A DNA stretch of 36,526 nt, from contig JAILOW010000140.1 of NCBI GenBank assembly GCA_024690635.1, positions 1-36,526 of the forward strand, given 5' to 3'. This document shows positions 16,688 through 25,041 of this stretch, piece by piece. A model generated the notes under the pieces. The model had not been told where the DNA came from. It made no database searches and saw only the letters and a program-made list of their open reading frames with translations. The number at the start of each line of letters is the position of its first letter. Within the stretch, counting starts at the first letter, position 1. The stretch is from Butyrivibrio sp. Its GTDB lineage: Bacteria; Bacillota_A; Clostridia; Lachnospirales; Lachnospiraceae. The translations under genes were made by a program, and so were the position numbers.

Positions 16688-18307
16688 ATGAAAAAGAGAT
16701 TCTTTTTGGCACTTTCAGCTATGGCTTTTGCAGCCGCAACCGTATTTAGTGTCTTTTCTCTGACTACGATCTCAGTAAAGGCCGAGGGCCTTGGCGCTGT
16801 TACCATGGGAAATGTTTCGATTTCCGGAGAGCATGTGGTGGCAACGGCTTACGCTTCGGACCTTCCTTCAAGTGATGACGGCAAGTTTTATCTTTTTGCG
16901 GAAAAGCCTTACCAGACAACTCCTGCGGGAGCACCTGTTGCATCAACGGGTATGGGACAGTCCGCAAGCTTTCAGTTTCCCCTTGAATTAAAGACGGAAA
17001 GCTGTCATCTCTACGACAAATTTCAGGTGGCCGTACTTCAGGGCGGAGCATTTGTTCCCGTCAGCGGAGCAATGTATATCACAAACCCGGAAGCCATCGC
17101 CACCAATTCTCCTTCCAGAAAAAACAACGGAAAAAAAGGACTTATCCTTGACGGAGCCAAGATAGGAAACGGCAATAACGAGGCTGTTGAACTTGGCGTC
17201 CAGCAGGGAGCCTACAACATAAACCTTGAGGACGTTATAGGTGGTAACGGCGGAGTTGTATATGATTACAACGGCAAGACCTATCACTTTGACTCATCAT
17301 ACCTTAGCCAGTACGATCACTGCGTTCGAACCAGCACCCAGCAGGGGATAGGTATGACCATGGTACTTCTTAATCCTTATGCCCCCGGAGAGGAGTTTAT
17401 GATATCTCCCTATTCAAGGGGAGGACTTGGAAGATCATCCTATTACATGATGAATACCTCAGAGGATCAGGGACTTGAATATCTCGAGGCGGTTGTTTCC
17501 TACCTTGCCTACAGATACAACGGTCAGAACGGCTTTGGACAGGTGGATAACTGGGTTGTTGGCAATGAGGTAAATGCCAAGAATATCTGGAACTACTGCG
17601 ACGTTACTGACCAGATGACCTATGCGCAGCTTTATGCCGATGAAGTCAGGATCTGCTACAATGCCATTAAGAGCAGAAACGCCAATGCCACAGTTTGCAT
17701 AAGTGTTGATCAGAACTGGACTCATATTCACAACGGCGGATATTTCTCAGCCCGCAGCATGATAGAAGCTGTAAATTCCTGCATAAATGCGCAGGGTAAT
17801 ATTGACTGGGCGGTGGCAGAGCACCCTTACAACTATCCCATGACCTGGACATCATTCTGGGCACCAAAGAGTGCAAGTGCAGCTTCCATGGTCAGACATG
17901 ATATAAACACTCCTTATCTTTCCATGGAGAACATCGAGCAGCTTACGGATTACATGTGCCAGAGCGGAATGAGAAACAGAAAGGGAGAAGTAAGACCTAT
18001 ACTTCTGACAGAGGTTGGTTATTCTTCAACCCAGGGAGATGAAGCTCAGGCCAGTGCCATGCTCTATGCTTATCAGAGGGCTGTAACCAACAGATACATC
18101 ACAATGATCATATTTAACAGACAGACTGATTATCAGGTGGAGGTTTCACAGGGACTTTCCGTGGGACTTACAGCTCAGGACGGCAGGAGAAAGCTTGCCT
18201 TTGAATATTTCCAGCAGATGAACGGTTCCAATGCGGGATCTTACATCCAGCGTGCTGCAAATTATATGGGAATAGCCGACTGGAACGGAGCCATGAACGC
18301 CAGATAA
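16688..18307 (+). CDS. Secreted clan-A-like glycoside hydrolase (DUF5722 type)
   Basis: An exported protein of 539 residues of unknown substrate. The ATG at 16688 is preferred because it starts a clean signal peptide (MKKRFFLAL and a long hydrophobic core, likely cut after SVKA), with GAGGGA upstream; the longer frame from 16646 would add 14 charged residues. After a roughly 110-residue beta domain, the remainder resembles a TIM-barrel glycosidase: DNWVVGNEVNAK with E294 as candidate acid/base, then CISVDQNW, DWAVAEHPYNYP, and LLTEVGYSS with E442 as candidate nucleophile. This fits the DUF5722 family, for which I know no firm biochemical assignment. No cell-wall anchor is seen. A GT-C glycosyltransferase follows after 19 bases, suggesting a role in making or trimming a surface glycan. 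Confidence 0.75.
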   Translation: MKKRFFLALSAMAFAAATVFSVFSLTTISVKAEGLGAVTMGNVSISGEHVVATAYASDLPSSDDGKFYLFAEKPYQTTPAGAPVASTGMGQSASFQFPLELKTESCHLYDKFQVAVLQGGAFVPVSGAMYITNPEAIATNSPSRKNNGKKGLILDGAKIGNGNNEAVELGVQQGAYNINLEDVIGGNGGVVYDYNGKTYHFDSSYLSQYDHCVRTSTQQGIGMTMVLLNPYAPGEEFMISPYSRGGLGRSSYYMMNTSEDQGLEYLEAVVSYLAYRYNGQNGFGQVDNWVVGNEVNAKNIWNYCDVTDQMTYAQLYADEVRICYNAIKSRNANATVCISVDQNWTHIHNGGYFSARSMIEAVNSCINAQGNIDWAVAEHPYNYPMTWTSFWAPKSASAASMVRHDINTPYLSMENIEQLTDYMCQSGMRNRKGEVRPILLTEVGYSSTQGDEAQASAMLYAYQRAVTNRYITMIIFNRQTDYQVEVSQGLSVGLTAQDGRRKLAFEYFQQMNGSNAGSYIQRAANYMGIADWNGAMNAR

Positions 18308-18326
18308 AAGTTTTGGGGAACAATGT

Positions 18327-20078
18327 ATGAGAATCATCGATTACTATAACTATATAGCAACGGCTGCCTGCATCCTTATGGGTGCAGCGGCCGTGTATTT
18401 TTCTGTTAAAGGAAAGAAAAATGCAAAAGAGGGCGGGGAGATATCTGACATAAGTAAAGGATCTGCCCTTTTTGTTTTTGTCATAATAATGGTCATAGCA
18501 TCGATCCTTCGACTGTACAGACTTGGAAGTATACCCTACGGACTTCAGCAGGATGAGGCTTCCATAGGCTATGAAGCCTATATCCTTGCAAACTTCGGTA
18601 TTGACAGAAACGGATACCACTGGCCCATCTATCCCATAACCTGGGGATGCGGCGGCGGAAGCCCGCTTCTTATTTATCTTAATGTTATTTCCATAAAGCT
18701 TTTCGGAACCGGAATAGTAAAGCTTCGTCTGATCCCGGCTATCCTTGGGATCCTTACGGTACCTTTATTTTACGGAAGCCTTAAGCTTATCTTTGAAAAA
18801 AAGCCTTATAAGAATACTGTTTCTCTTTTTGGCGCAGCCTTTCTGGCAATATGCCCCTGGCATGTGATCCTTTCAAGATGGAGCCTTGACAGCAACATCA
18901 TGCCTTTTAATCTGATGCTTGCGGTTTATCTGTTCCTTCTTGGAGCAAAGAAAAAGAATACCGCCGTGTTTGCTTTGAGCGCAGCGGCTTTTTCCGTATG
19001 TATGTACAGCTACGGTGCGGCAACTATCGTAGTTCCGGTATTTCTTTTGCTGATATGCAGCTACTGTATGGTGAAAAAGATACTTGATCTTAAGAAGCTC
19101 ATTATATCAGGAGCAGCTTTCCTTGTTGTATTTGCGCCGCTTTTGTGGTTTTATGGGGTCAACTATCTGGGACTTCCTGAGTTTGTTTCAGAGCATTTTT
19201 GTGTAAACAGATTTACGGCGGCAAGGACCGGAGAGGCGTTTTTGCATTTTGATTCTTCCCTTCCCGTAAAGATACTTGAAAACCTGAAGTCGCTGGTTCT
19301 TTCCGTGACTATAGGTGATCCTTCACATACGCTGATGCATTTTTATCCGGGCTACGGCAATCTTTTTGAGTTTACCTTCCCTGTGACATTTTTAGGACTG
19401 TTCATTGCCGTAAAAGAGCTGATAAAGAAAAAAGACGCCAAAGAGGAGGATGAGCTTTTCCTTTTGGGAAATGCTGTTTTCTTATTCCTTGCTGTTTCTT
19501 CGGCTATCCTTTGCCTTGTGATCCTTCCCGATACAAACAGGATGGTGATGATGTTCCCGTCCTTTATATATTTTAATGCGAAGGGAATGTGCTTTATCCT
19601 GGAGCATACCAGAGCAGTTTTCCTTGTGATGCTCATGGGGCTTTTTATTGGCGCAGCTTCTTTTGCCAGGGACTATTTCACCGACTATTCAAGATATGCC
19701 ACAAGCATATTTATGCCGGGCTACGGCGATGCCATAAAAGAAGCCTATGTTGTTGCGGGAGATGAAAGGCCTGTATGCTCAACCTACGACGGACTTTCTG
19801 CGCCCTTTATGCTGGCTCTTTATTACAATGACTACGATCCCTATATCTTTGAAGATACGGTTGTTTACAAGGATGAAAAGGCTGAGTTTCGTATTGCCGA
19901 GTCTTTCGGCAACTTTACCTTTGAGCTTCCAAAGAGTCTGACTGAGGCACTGGATGACGGCTATGTCCTTGTTCTTTCAAGCGCAGATATGGATGTTCTC
20001 AAGGCTCAGGCAGGCACAGATGCGGAAACCGGATACGTGACAGAGAACTTTGGCGCATACAACGTGGTTTACAGGTAA
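18327..20078 (+). CDS. GT-C family integral membrane glycosyltransferase (ArnT/PMT-like)
   Basis: A 583-residue protein with about eleven or more hydrophobic segments and a soluble C-terminal region of roughly 120 residues. The first extracellular loop carries the acidic pair D76-E77 in LQQDEASIGYEAY, the place where the catalytic acid of GT39/GT83-type enzymes sits. Such enzymes transfer a sugar from a polyprenyl-phosphate donor to a protein, lipid or polysaccharide on the outer face of the membrane. Donor and acceptor cannot be told from sequence. It sits between a secreted glycosidase-like protein and a polysaccharide deacetylase. The ATG at 18327 is preceded by a weak GGGG. The family call is good; the specific function is unknown. 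Confidence 0.78.
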   Translation: MRIIDYYNYIATAACILMGAAAVYFSVKGKKNAKEGGEISDISKGSALFVFVIIMVIASILRLYRLGSIPYGLQQDEASIGYEAYILANFGIDRNGYHWPIYPITWGCGGGSPLLIYLNVISIKLFGTGIVKLRLIPAILGILTVPLFYGSLKLIFEKKPYKNTVSLFGAAFLAICPWHVILSRWSLDSNIMPFNLMLAVYLFLLGAKKKNTAVFALSAAAFSVCMYSYGAATIVVPVFLLLICSYCMVKKILDLKKLIISGAAFLVVFAPLLWFYGVNYLGLPEFVSEHFCVNRFTAARTGEAFLHFDSSLPVKILENLKSLVLSVTIGDPSHTLMHFYPGYGNLFEFTFPVTFLGLFIAVKELIKKKDAKEEDELFLLGNAVFLFLAVSSAILCLVILPDTNRMVMMFPSFIYFNAKGMCFILEHTRAVFLVMLMGLFIGAASFARDYFTDYSRYATSIFMPGYGDAIKEAYVVAGDERPVCSTYDGLSAPFMLALYYNDYDPYIFEDTVVYKDEKAEFRIAESFGNFTFELPKSLTEALDDGYVLVLSSADMDVLKAQAGTDAETGYVTENFGAYNVVYR

Positions 20079-20116
20079 GGGCAGAAAAACACCTTTTTGT
20101 GTGAGTCAAACTATGC

Positions 20117-20122
20117 TATACT
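20117..20122 (+). promoter_or_regulatory. Possible -10 box ahead of the deacetylase gene
   Basis: TATACT lies 40 bases before the start codon in the only gap of this cluster longer than 60 bases. The nearest -35-like element (TTGTGT, 20097-20102) is only 14 bases away, so spacing is poor and the call is weak. Confidence 0.25.
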
Positions 20123-20161
20123 ATACGGTGGTTACACATTTTTAAATGAAAGAGATTTATA

Positions 20162-21136
20162 GTGAAAATGGGAAAGGACAGAGCGGTCAAAAGGGGACGA
20201 AAGACCTACAGCAGACGGGTCACCCGGCTGCGAAGACTGATCCTTACATCTGTTGCTTCTGCATGCCTTATTCCAATATGTATCAGCGTTATACTGGCTG
20301 TCAGATATGACAGGCTCAGATCGGAATATGATCAGGCTGTGTCGGATCTTGACTGGTACAGATCCAAATACGGCAATGAAATGGACATTCTCGCTTCGGA
20401 GGATGGGGGAGACGGACAGACAGAAAATTCCGGAGAGACTTCACCGGACGGGATGGATATCGACTACGCTTCCGCAATAGTGAGCGGAGCCCAGAATCCG
20501 GAGGATATCGAGGGTACCAGATATGTATATCTTACCTTTGATGACGGACCAAGTTCTTCTACGGCGAAAATACTGGATATACTTGCAGAGTATGATGTGA
20601 AGGCTACGTTTTTTGTTTGCGGCAAGCCCGATGCAAAATATACCGATGTTTACAAGAGAATAGCAGATGAGGGCCACACCCTCGGAATGCATTCATACAG
20701 TCATAAATACAATGAGATTTACTCATCCCTTGAGGCATTTCAAGAGGACCTTAAAAACTTGAGGGTGTTTTTATATGAGACCACGGGAGTGTGGTCAACT
20801 TATTACAGATTTCCGGGTGGAAGTTCTAACCAGGTCAGCAAGGTTGACATGCATGAGCTTATAGATCATCTGAGCAGTGAAGGCGTTGAGTTCTTTGACT
20901 GGAACGTATCTGCCGGAGATGACAGAGCGGGAGCTTCCAAGGACAGCATATATGCAAATATCGTAAACAATGTTCCCAAGTTTAAACACTGCGTTGTGCT
21001 CATGCATGATGCGGCAGACAAAAAGAACACTGTGGAGGCACTTCCGGAGATCATAGAGGCCATACAGGCCATGGATGACACTGTGATAGTTCCGATAACG
21101 GAGGATACGTTACCGGTTCAACATATCAACAAATAA
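20162..21136 (+). CDS. Membrane-anchored polysaccharide deacetylase (NodB/CE4)
   Basis: Predicted metal-dependent removal of N- or O-acetyl groups from peptidoglycan or another surface polysaccharide. The protein has 324 residues. A very basic N-terminus and one hydrophobic segment (about residues 27-45) indicate a type II anchor, and a short acidic linker follows. The CE4 domain has all five motifs: TFDDGPS (D127, D128), HSYSH (H177, H181), RFPGG, DWNVSAGD and VLMHD. The start is either GTG 20162 or ATG 20168; GAAAGAGA upstream fits the GTG slightly better. The neighbours are a glycosyltransferase and a bactofilin, which favours a cell-envelope role. Peptidoglycan GlcNAc or MurNAc is the commonest substrate in the family, but that is not proven here. 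Confidence 0.88.
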   Translation: MKMGKDRAVKRGRKTYSRRVTRLRRLILTSVASACLIPICISVILAVRYDRLRSEYDQAVSDLDWYRSKYGNEMDILASEDGGDGQTENSGETSPDGMDIDYASAIVSGAQNPEDIEGTRYVYLTFDDGPSSSTAKILDILAEYDVKATFFVCGKPDAKYTDVYKRIADEGHTLGMHSYSHKYNEIYSSLEAFQEDLKNLRVFLYETTGVWSTYYRFPGGSSNQVSKVDMHELIDHLSSEGVEFFDWNVSAGDDRAGASKDSIYANIVNNVPKFKHCVVLMHDAADKKNTVEALPEIIEAIQAMDDTVIVPITEDTLPVQHINK

Positions 21137-21162
21137 TTATTTTTGAATGGGAGGATATCAAG

Positions 21163-22119
21163 ATGGGATTTTTTTCTGAGCTGAAGAGCGACCTGTCACA
21201 GGCAGTTAACACACTTATGCCTGAGGACAAGCCTGAAGATGCAGCAGGTCTTGATAATGACAAGGTGGAAGAAAACGGGCAGCTTGATAAAAAAAGCGTA
21301 GATCTTGACAGCATGCTCAACCGCCTTGATGACATCAAGCTTGACGATGTCAAAGAAGAGGAGCCTGAGCAGGAGGCAGTAGAGGAGACAGAAGAAGTTT
21401 CAGAACCTGAGACAGAAACTGCTGAAGAGGCTGTGGCTGAGGAACCTGTACAGGAAACAGAAGAAGAGAAAGAGGCCGAGGAGCTCGAGAAAAAGATCGA
21501 GGAGCAGACCGAGGCTGAAATGGAGCAGGAACCTAAGAGTGCTCTTGAAGCTATCAATCCTGCACACATTGATAAATATGTTGCTGAAACCAATGCAGAA
21601 ACAGAAATAATAACAAAGAACGGGGGATTTGAGACTATGGATTTCGAACAACAGACACCTACAGATGAGATTGCCAGCATCACAGAAGGCATGGTCGTTA
21701 AAGGCGACATTCAGACAACAGGTTCACTTGACCTTGTAGGTAAGGTTACAGGAAACATCAAGTGCCTTGGTAAACTCAATGTTACAGGCGAGATCACAGG
21801 CGACTCAGACGCAGCTGAGATCTATGCAGAGTCAGCAAGGATCACCGGCGAGATCAAGAGCAAGGGCAGCGTTAAGGTTGGCCAGAGCACAGTTATCGTT
21901 GGTAACATCTTTGGTTCAAGCGCAGTTATCGCAGGCGCTGTAAAGGGTGACATCGATGTTCACGGTCCTGTGGTTCTTGATACTACAGCTATCGTAATGG
22001 GTAACATCAAGTCTCAGTCTGTACAGATCAACAACGGTGCCGTTATCGAAGGTATGTGCTCACAGGCTTATGCCGATGTTAATCCTTCTGAGTTCTTTGA
22101 GGGACTTAAAAACAAATAA
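21163..22119 (+). CDS. Bactofilin with a long acidic N-terminal region
   Basis: Polymer-forming cytoskeletal protein. The C-terminal part (about residues 170-310) has the bactofilin beta-helix pattern of short glycine-rich rungs: VVKGDIQTTGSLDLVGKVTG, NVTGEITGD, ARITGEIKSKGSVKVG, AVKGDIDVHGPVVL. The N-terminal 170 residues are unusual: a short amphipathic start (MGFFSELKSDLSQAV) that could touch the membrane, then a glutamate-rich, probably disordered stretch at about 60-130. Bactofilins form nucleotide-independent filaments and often localise cell-wall enzymes. GGGAGGA (21149-21154) precedes the ATG at 21163. It lies 26 bases after the deacetylase stop and 27 before pyrH, so it may join the surface-glycan genes to the housekeeping operon. 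Confidence 0.88.
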   Translation: MGFFSELKSDLSQAVNTLMPEDKPEDAAGLDNDKVEENGQLDKKSVDLDSMLNRLDDIKLDDVKEEEPEQEAVEETEEVSEPETETAEEAVAEEPVQETEEEKEAEELEKKIEEQTEAEMEQEPKSALEAINPAHIDKYVAETNAETEIITKNGGFETMDFEQQTPTDEIASITEGMVVKGDIQTTGSLDLVGKVTGNIKCLGKLNVTGEITGDSDAAEIYAESARITGEIKSKGSVKVGQSTVIVGNIFGSSAVIAGAVKGDIDVHGPVVLDTTAIVMGNIKSQSVQINNGAVIEGMCSQAYADVNPSEFFEGLKNK

Positions 22120-22146
22120 TTTAAGGCGTTGTGAGGTAATCAGCAG

Positions 22147-22842
22147 ATGAGAATATTATTAAAACTCAGCGGAGAAGCTCTTGCGGGTGACAAGAAAACC
22201 GGATTTGATGAGGAGACCGTCAGAAAGGTAGCTCTTCAGGTCAAGGAACTTGTAGACAAGGGAACCCAGGTGGGAATCGTTATCGGAGGCGGTAATTTCT
22301 GGAGAGGCAGGACCAGTGAGAATATCGACAGGACCAAGGCCGATCAGATCGGAATGCTTGCAACCATAATGAACTGCATCTACGTTTCTGAGATCTTCAG
22401 AAGTGAAGGGATGATGACCAATATCCTGACTCCTTTTGAATGCGGATCCTTTACCAAGCTCTTTTCCAAGGATCGTGCAAATAAGTACTTTGATAAAAAC
22501 ATGGTGGTTTTCTTTGCAGGCGGAACAGGACATCCCTATTTCTCAACAGATACGGGAGTTGTGCTCAGAGCTATAGAGGTTGAGGCTGATTGTATTCTTC
22601 TTGCAAAAGCCATCGACGGTGTTTATGACAGCGATCCTGCCAAGAACCCCGATGCAAAGAGATATGATTCCATATCCATCGATGATGTCATTGCCCAGAA
22701 CCTTCAGGTTGTTGACATGACAGCATCAATACTTGCCAGAGATAACAAGGTTCCCATGAGAGTATTTGCACTCCAGGAAGAAAACAGCATTGTTAAGGCA
22801 GCTACAGGCAACTTCAACGGAACCACAGTATTTACAGAATAA
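22147..22842 (+). CDS. pyrH: UMP kinase PyrH
   Basis: Phosphorylates UMP to UDP in pyrimidine nucleotide synthesis, as a hexamer of the amino-acid-kinase fold. The 231 residues match the family length. Landmarks are ILLKLSGEAL at the N-terminus, VIGGGNFWRGR, DQIGMLATIMN, the phosphate-binding VVFFAGGTGHPYFSTDTG loop and DGVYDSDPAKNPDA. GAGG about 11 bases upstream serves the ATG at 22147. In most Firmicutes it follows rpsB-tsf; here bactofilin precedes it. frr follows after 17 bases. Regulation by GTP and UTP is known for the family and not visible here. Confidence 0.97.
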   Translation: MRILLKLSGEALAGDKKTGFDEETVRKVALQVKELVDKGTQVGIVIGGGNFWRGRTSENIDRTKADQIGMLATIMNCIYVSEIFRSEGMMTNILTPFECGSFTKLFSKDRANKYFDKNMVVFFAGGTGHPYFSTDTGVVLRAIEVEADCILLAKAIDGVYDSDPAKNPDAKRYDSISIDDVIAQNLQVVDMTASILARDNKVPMRVFALQEENSIVKAATGNFNGTTVFTE

Positions 22843-22859
22843 AATCAGGAGGAAAATGT

Positions 22860-23411
22860 ATGAACGAGAGGCTTAAAGATTTTAATGACAAAATGCAGAA
22901 GTCATTTGATTTCCTCAAAGATGACCTTGCTTCTATCCGTGCGGGAAGAGCCAATCCCCATGTTTTGGACAAAATAAAAGTAGATTATTACGGAACACCC
23001 ACACCTATTCAGCAGGTTGGTAACGTATCAATTCCCGAGGCGCGTATCATCCAGATCGCACCCTGGGACAAGACTCTTATCAAGGATATCGAGAAAGCTC
23101 TTTTGGCTTCAGATCTGGGAATCACCCCCAGCAATGACGGATCCGTGATCAGACTTGTTTTCCCTGAGCTTACAGAGGAGCGCAGAAAACAGCTCACCAA
23201 GGACATCCGCAAAAAGGGTGAGGATGCCAAGGTTGCAGTCAGAAATATCAGAAGAGACGGCAATGATGCATTCAAGAAGCTGAAGGGAACCGAGGTTTCC
23301 GAGGATGAGATCGAGGATCTTAACGATGAACTTCAGAAGCTCACAGACAAGTTCATTAAAGACATTGACGGAGCTGTTGAAGAGAAGAATAAGGAAATCA
23401 TGACAGTATGA
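22860..23411 (+). CDS. frr: Ribosome recycling factor Frr
   Basis: Acts with EF-G to split post-termination ribosomes. The 183-residue length is standard. Typical motifs are SFDFLKDDLASIRAGRANP at the N-terminus, VDYYGTPTPIQQVGNV, RIIQIAPWDK, a GITPSNDGSVIRLVFPELTEERR stretch and a C-terminal coiled helix with KGTEVSEDEIEDL. A strong AGGAGG (22848-22853) precedes the ATG at 22860. Its stop overlaps the uppS start (ATGA), indicating coupled translation. Nothing unusual. Confidence 0.97.
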   Translation: MNERLKDFNDKMQKSFDFLKDDLASIRAGRANPHVLDKIKVDYYGTPTPIQQVGNVSIPEARIIQIAPWDKTLIKDIEKALLASDLGITPSNDGSVIRLVFPELTEERRKQLTKDIRKKGEDAKVAVRNIRRDGNDAFKKLKGTEVSEDEIEDLNDELQKLTDKFIKDIDGAVEEKNKEIMTV

Positions 23412-24133
23412 GCGAACTTACAAATGTTCCTGCACATGTGGCCATCATCCTTGATGGTAACGGCAGATGGGCCAAGGCCAAGGGTATGCCCAGAAACTAC
23501 GGACATATGCAGGGAGCCAAGGCTGTTGAGGATATTTTGGTGGATGCCAGAGATATAGGTATCAAATATCTGACAGTCTATGCGTTTTCAACTGAAAACT
23601 GGTCAAGACCCGAGGCAGAGGTCTCTGCTCTTATGACCATACTTCGTAATTACTTAAAGACCAGTATCAAAAAATCAATGAAAAACAATGTTCGTTGCCG
23701 TGTCATCGGCGAGAGATCAAAGCTCTCTGATGATATAAGGGCAGCCATTGAGGAGCTGGAAGAGGCTACAGCCGGAAATACCGGACTTACCTTCACCATT
23801 GCCATCAATTACGGAAGCAGGGATGAAGTTGTAAGGGCTGTCAGAAAAATAGCCAAAAAAGTTGAGGCGGGAGAGCTTGCTGCAGATGATATCTCTGAGG
23901 AGATGATCGCCAAAAATCTCGATACTGACTTTTTACCGGATCCGGACCTTCTTATCAGAACCTGCAATGAGCAGAGAATATCCAACTTCCTGCTTTGGCA
24001 GTGTGCCTACACGGAGTTTTACTACACTCCCGTGGCATGGCCTGATTTTAACAAAGAAGAATTGCTTAAGGCAGTTGAATCCTATGCCGGAAGAAATCGT
24101 AAATACGGCGGATTGAAGGATGATCAGACATGA
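23408..24133 (+). CDS. uppS: Undecaprenyl diphosphate synthase (isoprenyl transferase)
   Basis: Makes the C55 lipid carrier for peptidoglycan and other surface polymers by cis-addition of isopentenyl units to farnesyl diphosphate. The 241 residues include HVAIILDGNGRWA with catalytic D16, the GHMQGAKAV segment, LTVYAFSTENWSRP and LLIRTCNEQRISNFLLWQ. The last motif normally reads R-T-[GS]-G-E-x-R-x-S-N-F, and here Cys-Asn replaces the two small residues while both arginines and the Ser remain. It overlaps frr and cdsA by 4 bases each, so all three are tightly coupled. Activity is expected. Confidence 0.96.
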   Translation: MSELTNVPAHVAIILDGNGRWAKAKGMPRNYGHMQGAKAVEDILVDARDIGIKYLTVYAFSTENWSRPEAEVSALMTILRNYLKTSIKKSMKNNVRCRVIGERSKLSDDIRAAIEELEEATAGNTGLTFTIAINYGSRDEVVRAVRKIAKKVEAGELAADDISEEMIAKNLDTDFLPDPDLLIRTCNEQRISNFLLWQCAYTEFYYTPVAWPDFNKEELLKAVESYAGRNRKYGGLKDDQT

Positions 24134-24954
24134 AGACCAGGGTTATAAGCGGTGTTGTTATAGCAGCAGCACTGGTGGCGGTTTTGGTTCCGGGAGGATA
24201 CGTCCTTTCGGCAGCGCTTTTGATCGTTTCGCTTATCAGCTTTTTTGAGCTTACCAGAGCCACCGGGGTTCATGAGGCAGACAAAAAGTACAATGCGCTT
24301 GAGGTCTGCGGCTACATATCGATACTTGTTCACTACGCACAGATGATGATCTTCAAGGATTACAGGTATTACATTTTTTCCATAATGTTTGCCTTTTTCC
24401 TCATCATGGTGGTGTACGTGATCAGATTCCCAAGGTTCAAGTCATCTCAGGCTATCTGCAGTTTTTTCTGTTTTGTATATGGGCCTGTGAGTATGTCTTT
24501 TGTCTATCTCCTTAGGCTTAACAGACTGGGAATTTACCTGGCCTGGATCCCATTCATCGCATGGGTGTGCGATACCTGTGCATACTTTGCGGGAAGAGCC
24601 TTTGGAAAACACAAGATGGCTCCCACGCTTTCACCCAAAAAGACGGTGGAGGGTGCAATTGGCGGAATCTTAGGATCTGTGCTGGTCGGCGCGATCTTCG
24701 GCTATGTACTGTATGTTAATGAAACCAGGGATATCAGCGTTATCTTTATCCTGATGATCATTACTTTTTTTGGCAGTATCATTGCTCAGCTTGGAGATCT
24801 TCTGGCATCCGGTATAAAGAGGGATCATGATATCAAGGACTATGGTAGGATCATACCCGGTCACGGCGGGATCATGGACAGGTTCGACAGTGTGATATTT
24901 GTGATACCAAGCGTTTACTTTATGGCAGCTGTTTTGATGCCGCTCATTCAATAA
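24130..24954 (+). CDS. cdsA: Phosphatidate cytidylyltransferase CdsA
   Basis: Converts phosphatidic acid and CTP to CDP-diacylglycerol, the precursor of anionic phospholipids. The 274-residue protein has about seven or eight hydrophobic segments. It carries the CdsA signature near the C-terminus: ASGIKRDHDIKDYGRIIPGHGGIMDRFDS, residues about 233-261, with the expected K-R, K-D and H-G-G-x-x-D-R-x-D. Its ATG overlaps the uppS stop. The gap to dxr contains a large hairpin, which may lower read-through. Integral to the cytoplasmic membrane. Confidence 0.96.
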   Translation: MKTRVISGVVIAAALVAVLVPGGYVLSAALLIVSLISFFELTRATGVHEADKKYNALEVCGYISILVHYAQMMIFKDYRYYIFSIMFAFFLIMVVYVIRFPRFKSSQAICSFFCFVYGPVSMSFVYLLRLNRLGIYLAWIPFIAWVCDTCAYFAGRAFGKHKMAPTLSPKKTVEGAIGGILGSVLVGAIFGYVLYVNETRDISVIFILMIITFFGSIIAQLGDLLASGIKRDHDIKDYGRIIPGHGGIMDRFDSVIFVIPSVYFMAAVLMPLIQ

Positions 24955-24968
24955 AAATTCGTATAACT

Positions 24969-25014
24969 ACGCTGTATTGCAGGAGTCCAGAGGGGACCGT
25001 GAGCAGTACAGCGT
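24969..25014 (+). terminator. Large hairpin between cdsA and dxr (possible internal terminator or processing site)
   Basis: ACGCTGTATTGC (24969-24980) pairs with GCAGTACAGCGT (25003-25014), twelve pairs with one G-T wobble. Inside, GTCC (24985-24988) pairs with GGAC (24994-24997). The tail TTCTTTATAATAA is only partly T-rich, so full termination is doubtful. It could attenuate transcription or mark an RNase cleavage point within the operon. Confidence 0.55.
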
Positions 25015-25041
25015 TCTTTATAATAAAACAGGTGGTTTAAT

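Noticed and set aside
21126..21710. 194-aa serine-rich ORF on the minus strand
   Set aside because: It is the antisense of the glutamate-rich part of the bactofilin gene; GAG/GAA codons read as CTC/TTC/TCC give Ser-rich artefacts. It has no ribosome binding site or family resemblance.
25019..25024. Perfect TATAAT just before dxr as a promoter
   Set aside because: No -35-like element lies 16-18 bases upstream and there is no TGn extension; it may simply be the AT-rich tail of the hairpin.
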